DNA of 64,000 bases from Diphasiastrum complanatum (GCA_029204225.1 CM055109.1:45522843-45586842); one strand, 5' to 3'; positions 10,951-23,465 are shown, counted from the stretch's first letter. The notes: generated by a model not told the origin, from the sequence alone. Translations and numbers: made by a program.

Positions 10951-11560
10951 CTATTGTGAAATTTTATCGTAGAATTTAGGCTTGCCTTCAATAAAGACCA
11001 CTCTTTGATTCCTAGCATTGGCCTCATGAATGACCAATTTCCTTGCTTGCCATTGTGTGTGTTGGGTCTTCATGCATAAAAATAGAAGTACCTTTGAGCT
11101 TAGCTCGAAGGCGTAAAGCAGCATTGCATTGTTCAATGGAACGAAACTTTAAGAATAAGACCTTATCGTCAAATTTGATCCTCCAAGCAGTGTCAAAACC
11201 TTCAATAGTATGTGCAAGCTTAGATACAAGAAGGTCTTTCGCTTCATCAAGGGCCTTGTTTCCATTAGGAATACCCCTAACTCGTATATTGAGAGCCTTC
11301 TTGGCTCTTCGCTCGTGTTCTGTAAAAACATTCTTGAAGGAAGAATTCATTAACGAAGGCTGAACTTGGTTAGAGGAATTACCATCTTGCTTAAGAACCA
11401 TGTACGAGTTTCTTCCACTTCTTTTGACACGATGAGATTTTACTTTCCACCTCTTGCTGCGAATGAAGATCCTGCATCCCTTTTGTTTTTATCATGTCGA
11501 TAGTGCTTTGTAGATCCTTATTTTGAAGACCGACTTTGATTATAAACGTCTCCAAGAAAA
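10951..11560 (-). pseudogene. LINE-2 ORF1 remnant
   Basis: The frame contains KKALNIRVRGIPNGNKALDEA and then FMHEDPTH, followed by VVFIEGKPKFYDKISQ and a stop; ORF2 sequence follows directly. An upstream coiled-coil part (LQNKDLQSTIDMIKTKGM) lies in another frame at about 11400-11560. It matches the ORF1 C-terminus at 61444-61570 closely. Confidence 0.78.
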
Positions 11561-12848
11561 AAATATACATAAAAGAGAAATGAGCAATATAACTGTAAAC
11601 TACAAACTGCCAACTGTCCATAAGGGGGGAGCAAAATAGCTGCCAGGAGTAGAGTAATATCATGTAGTACTGCTGCTGAAAAAGGATGTGATACGAACTG
11701 CAACAGGAGGTAACATGGGTCGTCGCTGACGTCATCTAGGAGGGTGAAAACAATATGCTCTTGTAACATGGCGTGAAGTGCGAACTGCTGCATGACTATG
11801 AGTGATACACTGTCTCTGACTTCGGTGAGGTAGTATGTCATTGTCATCGTCATCAGACCGTGTCCGTCTCCTGGTGAAGAAAGACGTAATCTGAGCCTGA
11901 GAGCTAGGATGTGGTTGGTGAGCTGTCTGGTACATATCCTGGCACAACAAGACCATCTCCCGTAGCATAAGTGCGACATAGCGAGAATCCTCATATCCAA
12001 TCAGTGCTCTAAGTGTAGCAAGCATGTCCCGGAATAAACAATGATATCTCCCTCTAATCTCATAATATATGGGGCATTTGAAGATGAAGTGCTCCTCGGA
12101 CTCTATCTCATGTAGGTGACATAGCAGGCATAGTCTCTCCTCTCGTGGTGTGTACCCTGGAATCTACCTGTCTTAGTAGCCAACTGATGTGACGAGACTC
12201 TGAACCGTCCCAAAGTGAAACGGAAACCGTGTGTTAGTCTAGAGGACAAATAGCGAGGTAAAACTGGAAGGCCAGTGGCATCCTGCTCCAGAAAGTGAGT
12301 CCGGCAGGCTTCACCCCCAGCTGGTGTCGCCAGGTACGGTCGAGATATGCTCTGTATAGAAAACGTCTAATGTACTGGTGTGTTCCCAAAGGGAGATCAG
12401 TGATAGTGATACCAAATGCTTCCATGCCGTGTATATCGTTGCTCTGTATCAGGAAGTGCCTGAACTCTCTGGATGTATGTGATAAGCTGGAAGGCTGCCT
12501 CAAGCTGAATCAAGGATGATCTCATGTGGAACCGAGGGCTTCGCTTGGATCATGCGAGCTAACATGGTGGTCTGTAAGCGTGAAATGCTGGACCAATGTG
12601 AAGATGATAGTCCTGTACACCATATCTCTTATGCATAGAAGGCCGAAGGGGTGACGATGGTGCCAAACAGTCTGGACTTACTCGGGGCATCCCGAATAGA
12701 CTTACGGAAGCAGAATCTCTCCAGCTGACCTTTCCCGAGTCTAGAAGTAGCCGCCTGTCTCATAATGAAGGTAGGACCAAAGAAGAGCACACCCAGGTAA
12801 GTGTAGGAAGAGATCACCTCTAGGGACTGTCCATCAAGGGTAAGCTCC

Positions 12849-12849
<1 letters not shown>
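11561..12849 (-). mobile_element. LINE-3: 5'-truncated minus-strand LINE
   Basis: The element holds the last part of RT (SSYTYLGVLFFGP, 12629-12817) and the C-terminal region (TDLPLGTHQYIRRFLYRAYLDRTW, 12234-12503), plus a zinc-knuckle-like region and 3' UTR. It is cut at its 5' end inside ORF2, exactly where a (GA)n run starts (12850). Frames are broken. Confidence 0.78.
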
Positions 12850-12911
<62 letters not shown>

Positions 12912-12927
12912 TGTGTATCCCATCAAG

Positions 12928-12997
<70 letters not shown>

Positions 12998-13018
12998 TGT
13001 GTATCCCATCAAGAGTCA
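12850..13018. repeat. Tandem duplicate of (GA)n plus a 26-bp unique tag
   Basis: A (GA)n run is followed by GGGGTTGTGTATCCCATCAA and then GAGTCA (12907-12932). The whole pattern, GA run plus tag, repeats once (12933-13018). It looks like a slippage or unequal-exchange duplication at the 5' junction of LINE-3. Confidence 0.85.
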
Positions 13019-13922
13019 ACTTGATAAAGCTTGTTTGTATATTTCATCACTAATTCTAAAGTGATATGATTTGCAAACAATCGTTTAGATTCTAGATTTC
13101 TAATAGGAAATAGATTCAGTTTTCTTTCAAATTTGTCAATAGGGAGAAAGAAAGACATAATTGGTTTCTTTAAGGTACCAAAAGGTACATAAGATCAAAT
13201 AGTACATGTCAATTATGTTTTGGCCATTGGGGAGCAATATCTACAATAGACATTAAGGACAACCATATATATAGGCATAGCCACAATGTGGGGCCCAAAA
13301 CTCTCACATTAGAAAAGCACTATACTGGTTCACAAGTATGCATGCAATCAGAACATTTCGAAAAATTTTCAAATCTTGTCTAAAAAATTGCCAAACTTCC
13401 GACGGCCATAACTTTTGCTATAGGACTCCGATTTGAACATGACATAATCAACTAAAATAAAATACATAATAATGTCGCTCTCTACTATTGGTGTGACCTA
13501 AGATGGAAGAAATCTGTGATGATAGTGAGGGTGCCGGTGTCATGCCATGATGGTTTGGTAGCAATAAGTCATTGGGAGAAGAGGTGGGCACGGGGGATGA
13601 ACTCACACCAAAAAGTGCCTATAAAGAAGCTGAAGAGAAGATTAACAAGCCATTTCCCTCCATTCACTTCATAAGTGCACCTTTTAGACCAAAATAAACG
13701 ATGGTAGGATCACATGGCATGCAAGATGTGCCTGTATAATTTTAAACATATCAAATCAATTGTTTGCCATAAAACAATGATTTTATTATGAAGATTTCAA
13801 ATCCTATATTAGCTCTTTTCCGTTTTTTTATTGAAATGAAGGTAGCATTTAGAGATTCTTTAGGTCTTGTCTATGTTAATTTATACATGTGACCTAAGAC
13901 GGACTTTCAACACTCGTTGTAG

Positions 13923-14023
13923 GGCTGCAAAAATTACACTGTAACTGCAATGAGTTTTTCACCTGATAGTATGAAACTTGCAATTGCACAAAGTGACGAA
14001 ATCGTCTTCATTTACAAGCTCGG
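13923..14023 (+). CDS. IFT172: IFT172 coding exon 3
   Basis: The exon begins after TTGTAG and ends before GTACTT. It reads GCKNYTVTAMSFSPDSMKL and then AIAQSDEIVFIYKLG, a WD40 blade matching the segment that follows TKPAD in IFT172. Its 101 nt are 33 codons plus 2, exactly the phase needed to join exon 2 (phase 0) to exon 4 (which begins by completing a codon). No open reading frame marks it because it is short and flanked by stops. 8.3 kb of mostly LINE sequence precedes it and 44.7 kb of transposons follows. Confidence 0.88.
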
Positions 14024-15588
14024 GTACTTGTTGCAAAGCTTATTAACTTATATTTTTGACATTACAGTCTAGTCTCGCAATTTTGATTGGGTATGTATTC
14101 GTTAAAAGCTGTAAGCTGAGAAAAATTGCATCTTGCCTATCCTAGAAATAACATCTATTATACAACATATTAAAAGTGTGGTATTGATAGTACAAGAAAA
14201 CTTTGATTGATAGTTTGTACCATTTATGCACTACCACATTTAGTGTTTTAGATATGATTAGGAATAAGATGGGAATTATGAGGACCATTAAGGAAAGAGC
14301 AAAAACACCTTCGCTATTATGTAGTGTAGCATTTTATATTTTTTTATGAGATATATTTGTTTGTTATCCACATACTCATGTCATTGGATATTTGTGTTTT
14401 TTTTGCTTTAGGGTTGAGAACAAGATTGTATATAGTCATAAATCATTTAGAATAGTCTCTTTGTGCGTGGTTGACCTAAGGCCACGACACAATATTGTCT
14501 TTTGAATGGCCTTTGTAGGAGGAGATTGGGGCCTAGCCTTTTATAGCCATCTACAATGAACTAGATTAATATTGCTAACTTTCAAGGTTCAGTTGAAGAG
14601 TCAATGGAGGCGTTCTATGTCTTTAGTTATTTTTCTAAGCCTGTGTGAAGTCAAGAACTTTCTTGCAATGTTATCCTCCTTGCAATAATACCATAGTTTC
14701 TCTTATAGCTCAAAAGAGCAAAAGTTTCGGGCCTTAAGGATTCAAGATGAAAATATGCTCAAAATTGTGAAACGGCTTCGAGCAGACTTCCAAACAAAGG
14801 CACTATAGGAGAATTTGTGAGCAATATTCATGTAGAGGTCTTGCAATACCAGTTATTGTCAGTTGTTTTGAAATCTCGATTGGAGATTGATTATCTTTCT
14901 ACAATCTGCTATGCATCCTTTCAATTCTACTCATAATTTGTGCGCATTTGTTCTTAAATTGGTAGAAAGCACTTTCAAAGGCAAGGGGAAAGGTCTTTTT
15001 TCGGTTGGATTTATTGTGAACTTGATACAAAGAATTTTCTAGGTCAAGGAGAAGGAATTTATAAAGGAAAAATCATATCTTGCCGTACAGGAAGTAGGCT
15101 TTCAATTATAAAGGAGGGACTTTAATCGTTAGAGATCAAAATTGGCCTTTTCGAAAGCGAGCGTCAACATGAACAAAAATTGATTCAGAATTGGATCTTT
15201 GAATCTTATTGAAGAAGAGTGATCATATTCTAGCTCATTGAAGCCTAGAGGTTGTAGTATGGTACATTTATTGACTTGCATTTGCAAGAGGAATTAATAG
15301 TCTTAAACTCCAAGAGCTAGGTTAGATCCTTTTCCCTCTCTAAGACAAATATTGCTTCAGCATTGGACATGTTTCTCTTTGATTGGTTTTTTAGGATGTA
15401 AGTCCAAAAAGACTGTATTCGAGACTGGGCCTTGTCCCCATTGAATAATCACAAGCATACCACTTTCGACTAACTTGTATTATCAATTCACGATCTTGTT
15501 CCCACCAATTGATGGCCAATTGGTCAATATTTAATCACAAGCTTACAAAGGATATATGATATAACATCGTATTACATTCCTTCCATCC
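14024..15588. other. Start of IFT172 intron 3, no gene seen
   Basis: AT-rich sequence with no coding signal or transposon domain that I can recognise. Intron 3 continues to 58685. Confidence 0.6.
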
Positions 15589-15843
15589 TCAAGCATTATC
15601 TTCCACGATGTTAAAATTTGGGTACTTGCAAATGGTTGATCTTCCAAGTAGTGTGACTGAGAGGTCTACCAAGCTATGCGACCAAGTACAGATGGAGCAA
15701 ACAATTGCACAATTGTCTTTACCTCTTGTCAATACCCTCACAAAACAAACAAATTTAGAGGTCAACAAGTTATCTCCATCGTGCAAAACACTCTTCAAGT
15801 GAGAAACATGAAAAGCAAGATGAATTTTAAAATCTTGAGACAA
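15589..15843 (-). pseudogene. Ty3/gypsy integrase C-terminal remnant
   Basis: The minus-strand frame contains IHLAFHVSHLKSVLHDGD, equivalent to the conserved HPVFHVS-LKP block after the integrase core of Ty3/gypsy elements. Only this end is recognisable. Confidence 0.6.
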
Positions 15844-15989
15844 CGTTAGTCATCTCCTGAGACTATTTATCTCACGAGACAATGTTGTGAGATTGCATGG
15901 ACTACGTTAGTCCATTGTCTTAGATAGGGACCCTAACCTCATGGGAACTTTTTGGTCAACAATGTTTTCTTGTTTGGGAAAAAAGTTGA

Positions 15990-16345
15990 GGATGAGCAAT
16001 AGTGAGCACAAACCAATGGGCAAACATAAAGGTTAACCACATTTTAGAGGACATGCTTCAAGCATATGTCAGTGAGGCGCAAATTGATTGGGTAAAGCCC
16101 TTAGTTGAGTTCGTGTGTAATGTCCACATGTATGAGTCCATTTGATTTGACTTATGGTTGCCGATCGGTGTGTCCGACTACCATAAGTATTCCATAGAAG
16201 GTACCAAGTGTTGCAGAGTTTTTGATTTAGATGCAGGATAGGCTTGAGGCTACAAGGCAATACCTTTCCAAGGCTTAGGCATGAGTGGAAAGTTATGCAT
16301 GCAAGCATCGTACCTTTAACGAAATTGGAAGTGGGTGATTTACTG
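15990..16345 (+). pseudogene. Ty3/gypsy integrase core remnant
   Basis: One plus-strand frame reads KVNHILEDMLQAYVSEAQID and then WVKPLVEFVCNVHMYESI, the end of a gypsy integrase core (LEDMLRAYV...LPLVEFAYN). A later KLEVGDLLF stretch fits the region after it. Stops interrupt it. Its strand is opposite to the neighbouring 15589-15843 piece. Confidence 0.7.
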
Positions 16346-17394
16346 TTTAAGACAATTGGTGAGGTGGCGTAGAAACAAGACTACCTCAGGGATCTAAACC
16401 ACATCCATATAAGCTACTTGTAGAAGTGCTTACGTTAGGGGACAATCTTGTAGAAGGCTTGGTCTCACTAGAGGAAAAAGATGTTTGGATCATGGACTAG
16501 CATTGATCCTAGATAGGAGGGAGAGATGATTGAGAAATCATTTCCTTGAAGAGTATCTAGTTGCATGGATAGGACTTCAACAGGCAGTGACTAGGGTTAG
16601 GTGGTTGGAGACTAGAGTGCACCAGAGGGCCAATCAGGCACGAGGAGCATGGGGGTGGCAGTTCGTCTTAGCCAGTACACCTTATCGTGCGTGTTAGGGA
16701 TTGTTTGGCCAGCCTACATGGATTAGCTATACATGCATGGACGCCACATGCCCCAGGTTCAGGGATATCAGGTAGCTAGCATAAGAGTTGGAGATTCATT
16801 CTTTCATCGACTAGTTGGTTTCTTGAGGAGCTTGGAGAGCTAAGCAAGTCACATCTACCCTAATCTTCAATATGAGGTAAAAGGGGTGCAACAAAATGTA
16901 AACCATGGATCAAGCTAGAATGAAAACCACCAACATGCAAATGACACCATTCCAATGGAGCTTGCGAGAACATATACGTAACAGTCTAACTCATCTCCAA
17001 TTAGTTCCATCTTGAAATCATTATCTACCAAGCCTCATCTTGAGATCATGAAAGGATACAGAGTAGCCATAATGATGCACTCATTGAAAACACTATTTTT
17101 AGCAAGAATCTATATCATGAGACGAGCATGCAAAATCCCCGTAGGCAAGTAGTATGAGAAAGGAGTGATGCAGGAGCATAAGGTTGCCATGCCAATGGCA
17201 ATTAGGAGAATCTGGGTTTGGGACACGAAGATAAACCTCTTGATCTAGTCTCTATGGTAGATATAAAGATCAATTCATGCAAGAGGACAATGCCACCATG
17301 CCACTACTAAGAAGAAGAATTTGTGTCTAGGAGAGGAAGGGTATCCCTCTCGATCTAATTTCCAAAGTAGATAAGAGAATCTCAGAATGGAAAC
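16346..17394. other. Intron 3 sequence without recognisable content
   Basis: No frame gives a known domain and no strong repeat is seen. Confidence 0.5.
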
Positions 17395-17539
17395 AACCTT
17401 TCACTCTCTTGTATTGACCCACAATCGCCAAGGCTGTTTGAATCGAAGCCAAGATTATGTGGTCTTTGGATAAGTAAGTGTCGCGGAACAGAGTCAAAGT
17501 CTTTACAGAAATCCACAAAACAATATTATACCCACTCTC

Positions 17540-17545
<6 letters not shown>
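17395..17545 (-). pseudogene. LINE reverse transcriptase fragment
   Basis: The minus strand around 17475-17525 encodes CFVDFCKDFDSVPRHLL, the RT motif equivalent to CCFVDFRKAFDSVSR of the LINE at 62760. It is cut by a (TA)n run at about 17540-17580. Confidence 0.75.
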
Positions 17546-17580
<35 letters not shown>

Positions 17581-17581
<1 letters not shown>

Positions 17582-17842
17582 AAGGAAGCGGGACCCGGAC
17601 GCGGGGACGCGCCAGGGGTGTGTCCGCGTCCAAACGCGTCTGGTTTTTTTTAAATTTTTTTTTAAATTTAAAAAAAAAAAATGGCGTCCGGACCCCGGGA
17701 CACATCTGTTTTTTCTTTTAAAAAAAAAAAAAAAAAATTGGACGCGTCCGACCCCGCGTCCGGGGGTCGGACGCGTCCGGGTCCGGACGCCGGACGCGGA
17801 CGCGGACGCAGGCATTCCGGCCCGGACCCTCGTGTCTGATAT
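17581..17842. repeat. GC-rich GGACGCGTCC-repeat terminus (hAT-B type)
   Basis: Several palindromic GGACGCGTCC-like words alternate with A/T homopolymers. The right border reads GGACCCTCGTGTCTG followed by TATA repeats. The same end occurs at 32391-32408 (hAT-B) and 51752-51769, so this is probably a solo end or a short non-autonomous derivative of hAT-B. Confidence 0.6.
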
Positions 17843-18109
17843 ATATGTACACACACACAAACACACACATATATATATATATCATAGTGGCACGTGGTAC
17901 CGCCATTATGGTACCGCGGTACCATAATGGTGGTACCGCGGTTATGGTGCCGCCCTCAGACCAGCGGTACCAGGGCGGCACCACAAAAATAATATTTTTT
18001 ATTATTTAAAAAAAAAAAAACCCTTTCAACAGGCTAAAACTAGGTAAAAAATTTAGGAAAAAAAAGGGCTATGGTTTAGAAAAAAGATGTTACTGTACAG
18101 GGGGACTGT

Positions 18110-18535
18110 ACTGGGGGCACTGTGGGAGAGCAGACCTGGTGGTCAATGGGAGTGCAGCAAATCTGGACAGGTACACCGTCACATGGGCACTGTGGGGGAG
18201 CAGACCACGGACCCAATCGGAGTGCAGCATGTGGGGGAGCAATACATGGGGCAGGTACAGTAGCACATGGGCACTGTGGAGGAGCAGACCATGGACCCAA
18301 TCGGAGTGCAGCATGTGGGGGAGCAATACATGGGGCAGGTACAGTAGCACATGGGTACTGTGGAGGAGCAGACCATGGACCCAATCGGAGTGCAGCATGT
18401 GGGGGAGCAATACATTCGGACAGGGACACTGTCACATGGGCACTGTGGAGGAGCAAACCATGGACGCAATCGGACTGCAGCATCTGGAGGAGCAATACAT
18501 GGGGCAAGTACAGTAGCACATGGGATCATCAACAA
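18110..18535. repeat. 84-bp minisatellite in the right subterminal region of hAT-A copy 1
   Basis: Copies of a unit containing CACATGGGCACTGTGGAGGA start at 18180, 18264, 18348, 18433 and 18517, a period of 84-85 bp. Because 84 is a multiple of 3, several frames stay open through it by chance. Confidence 0.92.
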
Positions 18536-18680
18536 AAGCAAATTGGAAAACAGGCTGTGGGGTTAAATAGGCACTCACGAGACAGTGAGAGAGCCAATGA
18601 GAGGATGTGAGAGGCATTGTGGGAGGCTGTGAGGGAGAGCCAGTGAGAGGCTGTGAGAGAGAGGCATTGTGAGAGGCTGT

Positions 18681-18740
18681 GTCTGGTGTCAATATCTCCT
18701 GCCCAATCTGCATCTGTGTAACCTTCAAGAATATTAGCAG
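18681..18740 (-). pseudogene. Copia RNase H scrap inside hAT-A copy 1
   Basis: The minus strand encodes ILEGYTDADWAGDIDTRHS, an unmistakable Copia RNase H motif. It is about 60 bp long, lies between hAT 3' sequence and the minisatellite, and replaces the second gene. Confidence 0.75.
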
Positions 18741-18864
18741 TGAATAGAATACGTCCAACACTAAATATAATATGAAAAATGGTCTGAATACAGTGTTCGA
18801 CCATCTGGTCGCCAAACATGGAACATGATATCAAACTGCTGAAAATAAAATGACAGAGCTACAA

Positions 18865-21800
18865 TCAATGCTCTGCCTCAAACTCAGATGAATGCTCCGG
18901 AGACAACTCAGGGCCCCGAGCTGACTCTCGCAACTGATATCTATGCCTGTTTGGAGCTGGCATGGGCTGTGTATCCGAGGGGGAAGACTTGTCATCCTCG
19001 TCCTCCCAATCTGCCTCCGCATCAGCCCCCAAGCAGGCTAAACCAACAACACCTGCTGCAGTTGGCTGTAATACTGCACCTCTACCAGCAACTGGAGCCC
19101 TGCGAGGTCGTCCTCTCTTCCATGGCAGTTTCTGTGCCCTGCCTTTCTTGTTCGGTGCACCCTTGGGTCTTCCTGGCCTTTGTGGACGAGGGGAGCCGTC
19201 AATGCCTCATCACCCCCATGCAGATCACCTGGCTGACTAGGCTGGGCCCAAGCTGCGGCCGGCTGGGATAGAGTAGCCAAAGATGGGTGTCCCTGTGCAG
19301 CTGATAGTGGAGGATAGGTCCGAGGAGTGTGTGCCCGTGGACCTGCTACTGGTGGAGGAACTGGATGTGGAGGGGCCGTCCCTGCAGGAGGCAAGTACAG
19401 CGGCGATAAGTACTGAAAGGGGCGCTGTGGTGGACGGTACTGGTACATTCTGGGTGCTGCCAAAGGAGGAGCCGGTGCTGTGGGTGCTGCCAAAGGAGGA
19501 GCCCATGCCATGGGTGCTGCCAATGGAGGAGGATGTGCTGTGGGTGCTGTCACTGGAGGAGCGTCTGTAGATGTGGGCGCTGCAAGAGAAAATCTGGGCA
19601 CAGATGGTGGCTTGCTGCTGCAAAACTGGATGACGATGAAGGGGCTGCAGGCCTCAACGGTATCGGTGGCACTGGAGGTGCTGTGCGGCGCACATACACC
19701 CTCTGAGGAACTGGAGGAACTGCAGGCACCTCGTGTAGCTGCTCTGGCTGAGACTCTGTGTAGGGCATGCTGGCTAGAGAGGATGGGAGCGCCCTGATGC
19801 TCAACATCTGCTGGGCCTCTGAATCCAAGTCTGCAATCAAGTCGTCCAGCTGGGCATCCGAATACAAATGCTCTGGGCTCTGGGACTCATCATGTGCACC
19901 ATCCTCTGGATCATCCCGTGCCTCATCCTGTGCACCATGCGGACCCTGCATGGCCTCCCAATCGGTACAATCAAAGTCATCTGGTGACTCCTGTGGTGTG
20001 CTGTCATAGAAATGCCTATGGCTCTGTGATGCACGCATCCAAGCAGCTGCAGAAGGTAAACCCAAATCAGTCTGCCCCCTATCAAGAGCCTCCTCCATCA
20101 TATCAACATAAGAAGGTATGCCACTGGCCCCCCCTATGTGTCCTGCCCGTCCCCCGGTATAACCTGTGCCATGTGTCCCACCTCTGCCACGTGACAAACC
20201 TGTGAGCCCTTCTCTAGGCGTGTGCCCAACACCTGTATCATATGCCTCATCCCGCTTTGATCTGGTGAACACAACCCGAATGGGCTCATCCTCATCCTGA
20301 TCATCCTCTGATACTGGCTCATCTGCCTCGTACAATGGAGGCTCTCTGTGCTCAAGCCCAAGCTCTCTCTCTCTCTCTCTCTCTCATCCCGGCAAGCTCC
20401 GTCTCTCTCTCTGCCATCAACTGTGTGCCCAGGTCATCTGCAGGCATGGGATGGGTGCTGTCCGTAGGCAAGTCAACCTGGCGCTCCAAATCAGATATCT
20501 TCGTCTGCAAGGTTTAAAATTTGCATGTCAGGGAGACAACTCTATCAAGAAATGAAACCAACATACTAGGAGTCAACCAACATGCTATGAAAGATTAGCT
20601 TATCACCTGCAATGCGCTCGTAATGGTCGGAAGTCTCCTGGCGAGACGTGCGTTGGTGCTACAGAACACCAACCGCTCCAACTGACTCACTGACAACCGG
20701 TTTCTTCTCCTCGTGTGAATGAGTGCCCATGTGCTCCAATTACGCTCACACATGGAGGCAGCACAGTCCTGTGGTGTGTGCATTGAAATACTTCAGCACA
20801 TTGTGGCAGAGGTGGAACTTCAACGAAACACAACAATGGAGGATAAAATGAGATGCATACCTGAGAAAGGACACGCAGTGCAAGACGCTATATAGATGGT
20901 TATGTGCTACCGAACATGGTCCACCAGGTAATGGGTAGCTGCCTCCTCTCTGGATCTTGAGCAGCCGGGTGGCCGAATGTGCCCATGCCGAAACGAAATG
21001 TAGCGAGCTCCTCCATGAGCCTGATAGGATCCAAACCTATGTGTGGACCCACCCTGTGAATGTACTGAAGCCAATCGGCCTCGAGCTCCCTGTCTGCGAT
21101 CTGTGTCGGAGAGAGGAAGAGGGGATGCAGCATGTGTGCAACGCTGTGGATACTCCTGTGGAAGTAGTTCCACCGCGTCTCCCAGATGAACTTCAGCTCG
21201 GTCATCCTGCAGGTGAGAGGCATTTGGTTTAGGGCATTACGAAAAACGTAACATCGACAGAAAAACAAACTAGCAAACACTGAAAAGATAAAGAACAATC
21301 ACAACACTGTACCGCTTACCTGTCTGGCTGCAAGATGGGCAGCTGCAGAAACTGTCCAATCCGGTCCATGAGCTCATATACCAGTCCAATTGTCGACCCC
21401 TTGCTGTCAGCCATGCAGAGCACAATGTATAGTGGTCGAAGCAGTCCTGACAATGTCTATGCATCCCTCCAGAACTGGTCTCCCCTCACCGTGGAAGAAA
21501 AGTGCTCCCCATTCTCAGTGTGCTGAAACGTACTGGCACACCAAAGATCACTGGCAACCATTTGTAGAAGCTGCGCCCTACACCTGATCAGACGGTCGAT
21601 GACCACCAAGTCGAATGCAAAGCGTGTGGGGGCTGGCTTACGGAGGTCCAGATGGTTGAACACCCGGAACATGGCAAGAACACGCCTCTTCCTGGTGACA
21701 AAAGTCACCAGGAAGAGGGTCTCACGGACGATGGCTCTAACCCAGGGAAGTGCACCTATGTCCCCCATCATAAGGTCTATGCCGTGCGCGGCACAGGGGG

Positions 21801-23114
21801 TATGAACAATGTGAGGGAACTCGGCCTCTAGCAGTACACCCATATGAATGCAGTTTGTGGCATTGTCCGTCACCACTGTGACGACATGCTGTGGGCCTAT
21901 GGACAGGATGGAAGACCTGATGACATCAAACATGAACTCTGCAGATATGACTCTCCCCCCCTGCTGCAATCCACTGCCCTCAAAAACTGTGTGCCCATGC
22001 AGCTGGAGACCAATATTTTGTGGATCAGCCTCCTCCTGACATCAGTCCAACCATCGGACATGATGCTGCAACTGTAAGTGGCCCAGTGGCGACGTAGAGG
22101 CTCCATCTCTCTAGACAATGACTCGACCCTATCCCTCAGCATGTGTGTGCGGACAACCTCTGAACTAGGGACTCTCCAGCTAGGGCTGACAGACTGTGCA
22201 AGGCGGAAGGCCCTTCTGAAGGGCTCGGAGTCGGTGATGGCAAATGGAAGGTTCAGCTCATAAATCAGGCTGGCCACGGCCTGTGTGGCCTCTCTATCCA
22301 TGTGCGGCTGATGCGCGCCGCGAATGCTCTGCTGCCTAAAAACTCTCCAGCTGGGCGACGGGTAGCGGACCTCCAGCACGGTGCACCAAACGTGACGGGA
22401 ATGGATGATGACGCGACAGGCTGGGCACTAGTGGATGCATCAGCTGTAGACGTGGAATGGGGAGAGTGGGATGCACTGGCCAGGATGGGTGCAGCAGCGT
22501 AAGTGGGGTACACTGGTGGAGGGTGGACATCTAGCATGGGATACGAAAACTGCTGGGTAGGGAGGTCATCCGGATGTGAAGGGAGGGAGGAAGGGATCTC
22601 CTCAACATCTTGGAAGGCCTCATCACTGTGTAGTGGCAACTGGCGGACGTGGTGGGACAGGATCCACCGGAATGGGTGCAGATGCGGGTGCGTGAGGCGG
22701 AACTGTCTGAGGGGGATGAGGGGCAAAGGGACTGGATGAGGATGCACTCCCTCTCCTCGTGCGTGCCAGCCAAGTAGGCAGCAACTCGGGGTCAACCACA
22801 TAAGGAGCGGTGCAAAACCGAAGAACACCCTCCGAAATGGTGTTCTCCCCCGCCACAAGACGTGGCCCGTAGGTATCCAAAAGTCGCTGCCTGACGGGAA
22901 TGGACATGCTGGCACAGGGGGCAGAATTCAGTGTGCCACCATCTCTCGCGCGTGCGCCGAGTAGGTGGCCTTTAAGGCGAGTGAGGGTGGCAACGAACTC
23001 GGTCAGGCAATATCGACAGCGCACGGTCCTTGCACCGGACTTGTTAGACTTGTCGGGAACCCGCCTGACAATGTCCACCTCGTCCCACAGATCGGCAAGG
23101 TTGGAATGCACCAT
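18865..23114 (-). pseudogene. hAT-A copy 1 transposase, frameshifted
   Basis: The exons match copy 2: exon 1 23114-21320, exon 2 21206-20861 (346 nt, same as copy 2), exon 3 20768-20607 (162 nt, same), exon 4 20504-18865. The BED finger (RCRYCLTEFVATLTRLKGHL), MSDGWTDVRRR, VVTDNATNC and CERNWSTWALIHTRRRNRLS are recognisable. Exon 1 has frameshifts (around 22340 and 21960) and a TAG in the WRDAQ motif near 21459; exon 4 is frameshifted too. Splice sites are preserved. Confidence 0.88.
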
Positions 23115-23465
23115 CTCTGTAGAAAGGACTAGGGAAAGAAGGCAGAGATCTCTGTGGGTGCGATAGGAGTCGGAAGGCTTGAAAAAACCACAATAAAGGC
23201 CGAAATAGCAATAGTAGGGGAGGACGCAATCAGTGCAATGCGAAGACAGCCGGGAGGGCGCGGACAGTAGGGCGATGGGCATACAACAGAGAGGGCGCGG
23301 ACAGCAGGGAGGGTGCGAACAGTAGGGCGACGGGCAGGGAGAGAGATGAAGCGAGGGGGGGGGGGGGGATTAGGTTAAAAAAATATATATTAATATATTA
23401 AATATTAAAAAATATTATATATTAAAAAATAATATATATTGTGGTACCGCGGATCAGTATGGATC

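Larger units (their letters stand above)
9043..11560 (-). mobile_element. LINE-2: minus-strand LINE lacking reverse transcriptase
   Basis: Reading leftward it has ORF1 (about 11560 to 10951), the ORF2 endonuclease (about 10930 to 10150), then directly the ORF2 C-terminal domain (about 10145 to 9588), a 3' UTR and a (TC)n tail at 9042. The whole RT is gone. The plus-strand relative at 61430 keeps the same order with RT present. The 5' border, near an A-rich patch at 11556, is approximate. Confidence 0.8.

Noticed and set aside
18110-18535. CRISPR-like or protein repeat array
   Set aside because: Units are 84 bp with no unique spacers, and the host is a plant nuclear genome; it is a minisatellite.
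18122-18610. Long open frames in several frames on both strands across the 84-bp repeat
   Set aside because: 84 is divisible by 3, so any frame without a stop in one unit stays open. The products are plain repeats with no domain.
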